From Schistosoma haematobium (taxonomy: Eukaryota > Platyhelminthes > Trematoda > Strigeidida > Schistosomatidae), in the NCBI RefSeq assembly GCF_000699445.3, contig NC_067202.1, forward strand, positions 16,959,644 to 17,023,643: 64,000 nucleotides of DNA, in the 5' to 3' direction. The translations under genes were made by a program, and so were the position numbers. Positions within the stretch are counted from its first letter, which is position 1. The number at the start of each line of letters is the position of its first letter. This document shows, in pieces, positions 10,601-22,600 of the stretch. Below the pieces are notes generated by a model. It made no database searches and was not told where the DNA came from. It worked only from the letters and a program-made list of their open reading frames with translations.

Positions 10601-13600
10601 TCTAAGTATGTTGTGTGTTGATGTCCCGATCGAAGCTGCTACCTTGACGCGGTGGTCGGGCTTGCCTATCGTGATGACCCAACCGAGCTATATTGGCTGG
10701 AACATATGTTCCTGCAGGTTCTACCATGCCAGGCAGGTCGATTGGTGAACGGTAAGACTAAAAGCAGCAACTCAAGGTCTGAGGGCGAAGTCGTACTGCT
10801 GACTGTAGAGAGGTGTGACAGCAGTAAGGTGTTTCCCTCGGACAACCAGCATGACAGCGATGCTGCCTTCCCACAAGGAGGGGTGGGGTTAGAAAAGGTC
10901 GACCCTAAAAATGCGCACCTCACCTTACCTCACGGATTTCTGCTTTCGGTAGTAAGGCCCTTTGAAGAACGGAGCTAACACGTCAGAAACCTCCCACGAA
11001 AAGGCCGTGCACGACCGGCCTCAAGCAGTTGTCCCTTGGGCACTGCGGTCACGCTCTCAGGTCACTGAGTCCGCCTCTAATCCAATTTCCTTTTCAGGTA
11101 CCTCCAGAAGAACCCTTCCACGGTGTGGGCAACCGGGAAGTGATAACCGCCCTCATACCCGTAACAGCACAAGAGACCGAGTTGGTCACATTCAAATCCT
11201 TCCTACACCTTCTAATACCTCTCTTATCTCCCCGACTAACCCTCCTCACGTCTCTTTATCACCTCGCACCGCTAGGGCAAACGATTCGAGTACGTGGAAC
11301 ACCATTCCTGGTCTCCTGAAACCACGCTCTAAACTACACGTAGGAGCTTTTATTGTACGAACACTTTGCCAAATAGGACAGCAGGCTTCCTTAGCTAGGA
11401 CTTTAGAATCTCGCGCCATCGATGTGTGCTGCGCCTCCGAAACGCGCATACAGGATCCAAGTAGCGTCATTCATTTGACCTCACCATGCCAAAATAAAGA
11501 ACCGACTCGATCTACGCTCCGTGTATCTGGAAGCCCTGATTCTGCTTCCCGTGGCCTCGCCGGCGTAGGTATAGCATTGAGTCCTAGGGCAGAACTAGCT
11601 CTCTTAGAGTGGATCCCAGTAGACAGTCGTTTGTGCTCTGTCCGACTGAACGGAACAGTAAGAATCCGGAAAGATAGGGACACTCGTCGTTTCCTCTTCG
11701 TCGTCTCTTCCTATTCTCCCACTGACTGCAGCTCAGATGATGTAAAAGATGAGTTTTACAGAAAGCTTTCGGACCTTCTCCGAAAAGCTAAGCGCTCGGA
11801 TGTAGTAATAGTGGCCGGTGACTTTAATGCTCAAGTAGGTAAACTAAGCGATAGGGAAAGACACCTAGGTAGATCTTATGGTGTCGTGGCTCAAAGAACA
11901 GATAATGGCGACCGTCTGTTGCAGCTATGCTCAGATAACCGCCTGTTCCTTGCAAATACTAACTTTAAGCATAAGGAAAAACATCTTTTAACATGGCGAC
12001 CCCCTAATTCGTCCCAACGTTGGACCCAAATAGATCACATCGCTATCAGCCACCGACGGAGGGGTTCGATAGAAGACTGTCGCTCATTCTGGAGCACATG
12101 CCTAGATTCAGATCATGCTCTAGTGCGAGCGCGTATTTGCTTGCGTCTTACTGGACGTAGGAAAGACGCTGCAAGGAAACCTCTTAGGGCCCTACTTAAT
12201 GATAGTCAAGCTAAGAGTATATTTCAGGAACAACTAGGAAAACAGTTAGGCAGCCATGTATGTGATGCCCACCCCGATGCAGTATGGAATGATATCCGAA
12301 AAGCTGTGGAAACAGCAGTGATATCTGCTAGTAAGGTAAACCAGAAGGTTAGGGAGCAACACTGGATCTCAGCAGCATCTATCTCACTGATAAATGCTCG
12401 GAAACACATTCCACCTGGCTCTGAACATAATGAAGAGCGGAGTCAGCTTAAGCACAAGCTGAAAAGAAGCCTACGCAATGATCGCGAACAGTGGTGGATA
12501 GCGAAAACAAGAGAGATGGAAAAGGCAGCGGCAATAGGTAATAGCAGACAACTGTTCAGACTTATTAAGGAAACCGGTATTAGGAACCTGACTGTTATCG
12601 AAACTATCTCAGAAAAAGATGGACATATTATACATTCTCAATCCAGGAGATTAGATCGATGGGCAGAACACTTTAGGGATCAGTTCAACTGGCCTTCAGC
12701 CACACTTCGGTTTCCCACGATCTCCAGTTGACCTGGATGGAAAGTTAATATAAGTCCTCCGACTCTTTACGAAGTTGAGAAAGCTACAGGAAATCTGAAG
12801 CGAGGGAAAGCAGCAGGCCCTGACAGGTTTACTCCTGAGATTTTTAAGGATGGTGGTCCAGTATTAGCAGTGAGATTAACTGAGGTCTTAGGTAGAATTT
12901 TGGAACCGGACACAATCCCATCTGACTGGTCTCAATCACTGTTTGTGCCAGTCTATAAGAAAGGACAAAAGTCCTCTTGTGACAATCACATAGGAATCAG
13001 TTCGACTAATATAGTGTCTAAAATATTAACTTCAATAATACTTCGACGCCTAATCAAAGCTCGTGAAGAGCAGATTAGAGAAAACCAGGCCAGTTTTCGA
13101 CCTGGACGTGGTTGTATAGATCAGATATTCACACTACGTCAGATTCTAGAACACAGACACACATTCAGACGCCCCACAATGGTAGTATTTCTCGACCTTA
13201 AGGCGGCATTCGACTCTGTTGATCGTGAGGTTCTATGGCAGTGTTTGTCACTGAAAGGAGTACCAAAGAAGTACATTAACCTTATAAAGGCTGTCTACTC
13301 GAACACAACTGGTAGAGTAAGAGCTTATGGCGAACTGTCATCAGAATTGATTACCTCAAGTGGTGTTCGTCAGGGCTGTCCACTCTCCCCATTCTTGTTC
13401 AACTTTGTGGTCGACGTACTTTTAGAGATAACACTCTCCTCATCTAAATTTCCAGGGGTTGAACTTGTACTGGGAGGTTCACTTGTTGACTTAGAATATG
13501 CAGATGACATAGTTTTATTTGGTGAAGACACTGACAAAATGCAGAGTCTTCTGACCACTCTAAGCAACAATGCAAGCATGTTCGGGATGCGATTCTATCC

Positions 13601-16600
13601 CTCGAAATGCAAAATGTTGCTTCAGGATTGGGTTACATCGACACCCGAACTAGTGATAGGGAGTGAAGTAGTTGAGTGTGTCGACCGCTTCACTTATCTT
13701 GGAAGTCTCATCAGCCATTGTGGTCTGGTGTGTGACGAAATCTCAGCACGGATACAGAAGGCTCGACTAGCTTTTGCCAACTTGCGTCATTTATGGCGTA
13801 GGCGAGATATCCGTCTATCAACCAAAGGATGTGTTTACTGCGCAGCAGTTCATTCCGTCCTACTTTATGGCAGTGAAACGTGGCCAGTAAGAGTAGAGGA
13901 TATTCGTAGGTTACTAGTATTTGATCATAGGTGTCTTCGAAATATTGCTCGTATATGCTGGGACCATCGAGTAAGTAACGCAGTTGTTAGGAAACGGGTA
14001 CTAGGTAAGGATGGCAAATCAATTGACGAAGTAGTGAAACATCGTCAGTTGAGATGGCTGGGACATGTGTTACGTATGCCCAACGACCGACTGCCTCGAC
14101 GTGCGATGTTCAGTGGTATAGGAGTAGGTTGGAAGAAAGCTAGGGGCGGCCAGACCAAAACATGGCACAAGTCCATGAAGTCACTGACAAGTGGACTGAA
14201 CCATGGTCGTGGGTGTAGACTATCTGGTTGGGGTCCGCGAGATGATAGCAACCGATGGTTAGAGACCCTGAATGACATGGCTCAAAATCGTTTGCAATGG
14301 CGCAGGTGCATCCACTCCTTGTGTTCTCCCAAATTCTGATCTCCTTATTCCTCCATGTCTCTTTTTTTCTCTTCCCAAATTTATTTCACTGTATTATACT
14401 CTTTAAATAACATCTCCAAACACTAATTTTCCTGATTACTGCTTATACTCTTATTACCTCTACGACTACGGGATTTGAATCGACAACTGCATCTCTGTGC
14501 TAATGTGGTGTGGCAACTCGAACTGATGTACGTACGTACGAAGTTCTACGTTGTTACTGACTGACTGACTGTGTGTTGATGTAAGTAAAGAAGTAAAGGA
14601 GCCATGTTGAACGACGAAAGGTATTTTCGGGAACATTATTCTGCTTAATTCAAAGTTTGTAAAATACATGCACTTTTGTTCCTAGTGATTCTACAAACCA
14701 TAAGCTACCGTTCAATGCATCATTCGTTCTCATAACCTTTTCTATTCCAAAGCTACTGTAATTTAAACGTAACCTTTTGTACTCTATTTTTATACCCTAA
14801 TATTTAATTAATTAATTAATTAATTAATATTTATTTGAACACAGAAATATTGGTACAAAGGGGCACCGAATACATATGCACCACACAAGTCACTTGATTT
14901 GTGTGTGGGCTAGAATACTGTCCGGGTGTTCAGGCCGAAGCAGGACTTGTCAACCAATCAGGTGACAGAATAGTTCTCGTCCCTGCTCAATCCCGTTAGT
15001 CTTGGTTCGGATTCACTCACTTTTAGCCTCGACGGCGAACCAATTAGCTTATCGTGTCAAGACCTTGACCTAGGTCGAGCCAAGTTCTCTCCTGTATATT
15101 ATTAAGTAGATATCAAGAACGTAATATATATTAATCTGTCTACCTCATTCTAATATGTAGTTATAAAGCATTACACTTGAAAGTAGGTATTTTAAAACGA
15201 AGAGTATTCGGATTTTATGTGCTTTCGAAGTATTGTTGGTGTGTGGTGATACCATCAGTTGAGTAATTTTAAAATTGGACACATAATTTTAAACAATGAG
15301 GAGAGGGAAGATCCCTATCTTCCTATTTGTCATTGCCTAGCCGTAGGATACCTAGGCAAGGGTAGCGAATCAATTGGTGAAGTTGTGAATCCCCATTGAA
15401 CTGAGGTGGCTGAGGTATGTATTACATAAGTCCAGTAGCCTCCTACCTCGACATTCAATGTTGGATGGAGTAGGAATAAGTTTGGGGATAACTAAAATTT
15501 GATATCAGTCCATAAAGTCATTGACTGTTGATCTGAGTCATTTTGGTAGAAGACTATCCACACGATAACCACCATCAGTAATTGAAAACGTTTAGTGGAG
15601 TTGCTCAGAATCTGTCACAATGTTACTGTATATGTTGAGTCCCAGTATTCATTCCTTAGTCTATAGAATTCGATCAATAATAAAAAGGATTTGACAAACA
15701 TGAAACTGGTCACTACTCACTGATCAATCGATCATAAAGAACTCACTTCTACATCTGGTTAGTTGCACCCCGAATAGCTCATTTGCAACGTCCCCCACCT
15801 AGGTGACACAAGATCTTATCCGTCAAAGTGCACAAGTCCCTTCAAGAATATAGGTACACCTCGGCGATGAATGTCAACTAGCTTGAGACCTAGATTTAGT
15901 AGATCTTCCTTTTGACACATCCAACCACCTAACATTCCTTGATGTATTTCTTTTCCTTTCATCTTCTCGAACCACATTCTCAATCCTTAGTTTTTCTCAC
16001 TACCGTCGTTACTACATTATTTCGTCTCGTTTGCTATTCATCTTGTCGTTCTAATGTGGTATAAAGACTTCTGCTAGCTCACATTTGCTCCAGGCTGTAA
16101 GTTGATTACTGACTGAATAGAAAGAATCTGGTCAAGTTGTGAATATGTTTGGTTTGAAATAGCTCGAACACATGTTACAACATGTACACAGTTACTAGTC
16201 ATATAGAGAAAAAAAGTACAGAGAGTAGCCAAATTAATACATAAATTCACTCTATAAATTAATTTATGGAGTAATGGTCTGATTCATATAAATAGGAGAA
16301 TACCTTCAAACTGAGTTTCACTGGTGATAATCAAATGTTATTTGTAAACCCTGTGTGATTTGATCCCAAAACAATCGCTATAGCTCATATGTGTTCACTT
16401 CTTGGTGTTTCTGTACATGTGAAACCTATGATTTCTCGTTTATCTACATCACCATTGTATATATTTCACTTATTCATTATGAATGTACTTCCTCATATAC
16501 TCCTACTATACTGTTGCATAGTGTAGCAACTTGAACCGGCATAGATTTGTATGAGATTATAGACTATTTTATCTGGACTCTGTTCAATTACTTCAAACAA

Positions 16601-19600
16601 TATATATATTACTAAAGGGATGTTTGATTAACACTTTCTTTAGCCTTGGGAGGTAAACGCACGCAATCTAACTGATGAATTCTTAAATGCTTACGAAGAT
16701 TTACTTGGAAATTACTATATAGAAAATATGGACCGTTACTCTCATATCCTCACTGTTGATGGTTCTACAGTGGATGTTTACGATGATGATGATATCTATA
16801 TTGTAAGTTTTTTTTGTTTTGAAAGAAAAAACAGTTCATTAATATTTGTGATACCTTTTTAAAATCTTGTTTTTATGTTCTTTTTTGGGCATCTGAATTC
16901 CATTATAGATGGTGAGTTCATATTGTGCATAATGACCTTCAATTTCTCACGAATTCACCGATTCAATAGTACTATACTCAACAATACAAATGGATATTAT
17001 CCCTGATTTATTTTCTAGATCCAATAAAACTGATTTTTATAATTTACATTCAAATATTTTCTATGGTATTAATTTCATTTTTTACTTACGCTTGTTACTC
17101 CCAATGGAGCATAGGCCACCGACCAGCATTCTCCAACCCACTCTGTTCTGGGCCTTCCTTTCTAATTCTATCCAATTCTTGTTCATTCTCCTCATATCTC
17201 TCGCCATTTCTCGATGTAATGTATTCTTTGATCTTCCTCTTCTCCTTTGGCCTTGAGGATTTCAAGTGAGGGCTTGCTTTGTGACACAGTTGGGTGCTTT
17301 CCTTAATATGTGTCCTATCCACTTCCAGCACTTCATCCTGATTTCTTCCTTCGCTGGAATCTGGTTTGTTCTCGCATAGTAGGTTGTTGCTGATGGTGTT
17401 TGGTAAACGGATGTGAAGTATTTTGTGTAAATAACTGTTAATAAACACCTGTATCTTCTGGATGATGACTTTCGTAGTTCTCCAAGTTTCTGCTCCATAC
17501 AGTAGAACTGTCTTGACATTTGTATTGAAAATTCTGACCTTGATGTTGGTTGACAGTTGCTTTGAGTTGTATATATATATATATAGTGAGAGAGTGAGAG
17601 TTGTGAGTACACATTTCTCCACAAAGTCATCAACTTAAGTAATACATATACACAGTACTAACTGATTCAATATAGAATAAATCATTTTCTACTATTTGAG
17701 TACATTTTTGACTTTTATTCAATGTATTTCTTTTAAAGATTGCACAAAATGCCACTGAAATTGACTTAAGTGGTCAATATTTAATGCGTGATGATTACAA
17801 ACTTCTTCAATGGCGTCTTGCTTTAAGATACGCAAGTAGTCTAATAAGTTCCAGACTCGAGTAAGTGGATTAATTTTGAAATGATTTGTCATTTACTTGT
17901 TTAATACTTTGTTAGTAAGAAAAACGTTCATTATTTAGACCTGGATTCATATCAGTTTGACTTTTAATTTATAAATAAAGGGCATTTAAATGTGTCTCAG
18001 TTTATTGTTCATCCCAAGAACTTTTATATCATTTATTACTTACCAATTATCAGATTAAATGGAAAAGGTGATTAGAGATGAAGGGGCCTACTTATAGTTT
18101 CAAGGATTGTTCAACACTGTACCTTTTGTGATATTATCAAATATATAAGCAGAGAAAGATGATGGCTAGCAGTGGAATTGAGGACACGAACTTCGTCCTG
18201 TTTTGGACTCGTCAGCTCGATGTACCTGCATCCCAGGCTTGTTAGTATTCATTCCAGGACTCGAACTCAATGTACAAGTTGGTGGCTGTTTGGACTCAGT
18301 AGCTAAGTGGATAACGTAATGGCTTTTTAATTGAACGTTTTTAGGTTCGAGTCTCGGAGTGAGATTCAGGTACGTCCAGCTGATAAGTCCCAAATGAGAC
18401 GAAACGCGCGTCTGGGATTCTACTGCTAGCCACTATCCATTTCTACTTATAATGTTTGTGACTTAAGGCAATATCGAAACAATGCGCACAGGATACAGGT
18501 ATATCAAAAGAGACTGATCAATTGCAATCTTAATCATCAATAGGAAGATACAAACAACCAACACAAAAAATGGATTATGGAATATAGTTCAGAATCAAAG
18601 TCAGTGGGCGATCTCGTTGCTGTTTTTCACCATACTATTTGTAATAATTGGATCATCTTCAAATATATCTAAGAAAATGAAAATATGCCCCCAAATGCCC
18701 TGGTACGGCCGAGAGTGTGGAGAGTCCGCTCACCCTCTCGAAATACTCTCACATGGCCACGCGTATATAGCCTCTGCCAGGGAAGTCCTACTCTCTGCCT
18801 TCTCGTGGCGGAGGCTTTTTTTACGAAATTGAGAGGACGAAAAGCGCATGTCCAGCGCTTTAACTGGGTTGGTGGACATGGAGAGTCCACCTAGAGGAGT
18901 TGAAAAACCCTCATTCCAAACAAATGGTGCACATGGGCTCCAGTATCCTGAAGGAACAAATGGCGTAGGAACCAATCGTTGGTCACCGGCTACCATGGGA
19001 CTGCATCTCCTTACGATGCTCCACTGCCTTGTGGATCAGACCTGTAGGTCGAAGGCGCCGGGTGTGGTCTCCTAAGAAAACCACCTGCTTCGGTTTAGGC
19101 ACCCGGGTAGTATCATAGCCCTCGCACAAATCAAATGAGATCTGTGTGGCGCATATGTATTTGGTGCCTCCTTGTACCAATATGTATGTGCTAAAATAAA
19201 TAAATAAATAAATAAATAAGAAGGGTTATATTTCATCTTTTGATTGGATAATTACCTGTGTCATTACTATATTTAGCATGTTTCCAGAAAGTTCTAGAAG
19301 ATTGAAGCTACGTGTAATTATGAATATACTTGATTTTCTGTACATCATTATTAATTCTGGAATAAAGTGTTCATTTACATCCCACTTGTTTTCTCTATTA
19401 TTCGAGTTGAAGTGTTGAAACAGTTTAAGACCATAGAAAGTAGCTAAGAAGTCATTAATTAGGTATTATAGTGGCAGACATATCATATCGAACATACTGA
19501 AATATGGGAAAGTTTTCAACTTATTTACCTAGAACATATTTGTGTATTTGAATTTAAGCGCCATACTTTTTATGTAAGAAAGTAATCTGATATAAGTGTG

Positions 19601-22600
19601 ATATAATTCACAAATGCATCCTTAATCACTAAACCGCTTCTAACGTTATAGACTATAACAAACAAATATCTAATTTGTGGTTTGAATATACCCCCTTCAA
19701 GTTATTTATTTCATATTAGATTATAGTAGCTAATAGTAACATTAAAGTAAGTAATCCTCTGTCGAAATTCATAAACATTTTCCACTATTATAAGCAAAGA
19801 TGGATAGTGGCTAGTAGTGGAATCCATGACGCGTGTTTCATCCTATTTAGGACTCGTCAACCGAATGTACTTGCATCTTAGGCTTGTTAATGTTCACTCT
19901 GTGATTCGAATCCGTCTTTGTTTATACTATTTATGACTTAGTGGTGATATCAAAGCAATCCCTACAGGATACATATATCTCGAAAGAAGAGACATCCATT
20001 TTTTTAATGGAGTTTTGTTCTCTGAGGTGAATGGTTTGGTTGTGGAGCTTTCATCGTTCTTCTGAACGATATTATCAGCACAAACTTTAGATAGAAGTGA
20101 AGTGTTCGAATTTCTCCATATGTGGTTCACAGCTTGTCCTGTATACCTCGATGTTGACCTTGAACTTGTCATTGTTTACTTCTGTGGTTTGATTTTTGTT
20201 CCTATGTTTGTGCATAATTTCGAATTCTCAACCACAATAGCAACAACTCAAGAGCTCACAAAGTCAACTGCATACACACTTTGTTCAAGAGGGCGAGGAC
20301 ACAGTGGCAGCACGAAAAAAAATGAAAAGAAATACCTGGAGGACATATGTCAAAAGAACGGCCACCCAATCAACTTCATCAAAAAATACCAGCCGCATGC
20401 ATCATCAGAATCCAAGGCAAGTACAGAAATCAACAAAAGGATCTCCCTACCACACATAAAAGGCATATCAGAAACGAAAACAAGGCTGCTGAAAACCTTC
20501 GGAATAGGTGTGGCACACAAACTGAGAAAATCACTACAATCAATCCTATGCAAACCAAAGAGTGAAATGACAAAAGAAGACAAATCAAACATCATCTACA
20601 AAATAAATTGTGCCAACTACGAAAAACACTACATCGAACAAAGCAGATGCTTAATTCATCTTCGCCTGCATGAACACCAATTAGCAGTCAAACGCCATGA
20701 CACGTGGAAGGAAAATTATGCACAAATATAGGAACAAAAACCAAACCAATGGGAGATACAATGAAGTAAACAATGACAAGTTTAAGGTCAACAAAAACTA
20801 ATCAACATCGAGGTCTACAGAGCAAGCTATGAACCACATATGGAGAAATTCGAACACTTCATTTCTTTCTGAAATTTGTGCTGATGATATTGTTCAGAAG
20901 AACGATGAAAGCTACAAGACCAAACCATCAGAATCATCAATCTGAGTTATAAATCTTCTCCACCATCTCAAGATTCATTCATTACAATCCTAAACATCAA
21001 TAAGAGGGGGGGGGAAGTTTCAAGCAACTAATATGCAAATATTATCAAAGTTACTATTCATCAATTTCTTATTTGAAAAATCAGAGTCTCATAAATTTGA
21101 ATCGATTTTCTTTTTCTTTTCTTTCTTTTCTTTTTTACTTTTCAAGTTTTTCAAATGCTCATGAAAAATTTACAAGAGTATTTGATCAAGTAGAATTTCC
21201 TATGGATTTAAATGAATTAACTTATACTTATGAAGCACAAGAATTACAAGGTGCAGCTATTCATATGGTTAGTTAGTTTATTCCTTTTTTTGTTGTTGTT
21301 GTAATTCATCATTATAATAATAATAATCATCATCTAATAGAGTTGAATGATGAAGGTGAACTGTAGTGATAATCAATAAATTTGACTGATTCTTAATGTA
21401 ATCTGATGTTAGCGGGACGTAGATTAGATTAAAGTATGCTTCATGGATAATTGTGTTGCTGCACGCTGGCTCAGTGGTCTAGTAGGTTCTGGGTTCGAGC
21501 ACCGCGTGGTGCGGGATCGTGGATGTGTATTGCTGAGGAGTCCCATACTAGGACGAAACGGCCGTCCAGTGCTTCCAGGTTCTCCATGGTGGTCTAGTTT
21601 CAATCGATTCATGATTTCAACCTGTGAAATTTCTATAACTCTCCACAAAACCCATTCTGATAACAATCAACACTAGTCGATACTTGAAGAAGACTCTAGG
21701 AATCTTCTCATATAAAAACTATAAATATACTAATGTTTTCCCTGTTGTGCTTCTTACTTCCATCTACTGTTGGTACTTGAAATATAATCTCTTTTCCTGT
21801 TCAACTGTGTTCTGATTTGGGGAGTTGTCGAGTGAAGTTAATGTCCGAGATCACTAAGCAATAAGAATAGCTGGGTTGTTATAATAAAAGAGAATTATAA
21901 CATCTGATCAATCACAACTCAATGAGATAAGACTAACTAATTAATTATGTTAGAATTACCCTTTGAAAATTAAGACTTCACCTTAGGATTAAGATAGTAG
22001 ATTAATGGTCTCACTTTCAAAGCTAAATTATTAAATGATTTTAATAATCTAGAAAGTTAGAACACAATGGCGTGTAAATGTATGACATGAATTCGCTTAT
22101 TATTAAGTAATCTAATAAACTACGTTTATAATGTGTATGATATTGTCCAACTGAACGAAAACTTGATAGGGATAATCAAAATTACAGAGCGTCTTGGTAA
22201 TATATGCAAATCATAGATTAAATACATTATTCTCCCATCTCCCATTAATTCCTGTTGTTATATTGATTGCCTTAAGTTTTCTTATCTTGCCCCTTTATTT
22301 CAATCTTCTAGTCACAGGCATTCCATATACTGCTTATATCTGTCAACATAAGTAGCATACTGTATTTATTTAAACACATAAACGTTGGCACGAGGGCTGG
22401 AATACTTCCAGTGTGCCCAAACTAAAGCGGCTGGTTTTCTTAGTGGACCGCTCCCCGAGCCTTTGATTTAGAGGTCCAATCCAGTGGAGCAATGTCAGGA
22501 GATACAGTTGTATAGCAGCCGGCGAACAAGGATATATTTACACGTCGTTTATTTCTTCAGGATCCTGGAGGCCATGTGAACCACTAGTTTGGAATGAGAA

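Larger units (their letters stand above)
10625..14570 (+). mobile_element. Full-length SR2/SjR2-like RTE retrotransposon (element 2)
   Basis: About 3.95 kb between perfect 12-base target-site duplications, with a 5' leader, one long frame, a 3' UTR and a (CTGA)n terminus. This length and the TGAC-type end agree with what is known of SjR2/SR2. The frame is interrupted by a single stop, so the copy looks young. A leader frame (10652-10978, no ATG start) overlaps the main frame by 17 bases. Confidence 0.92.
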
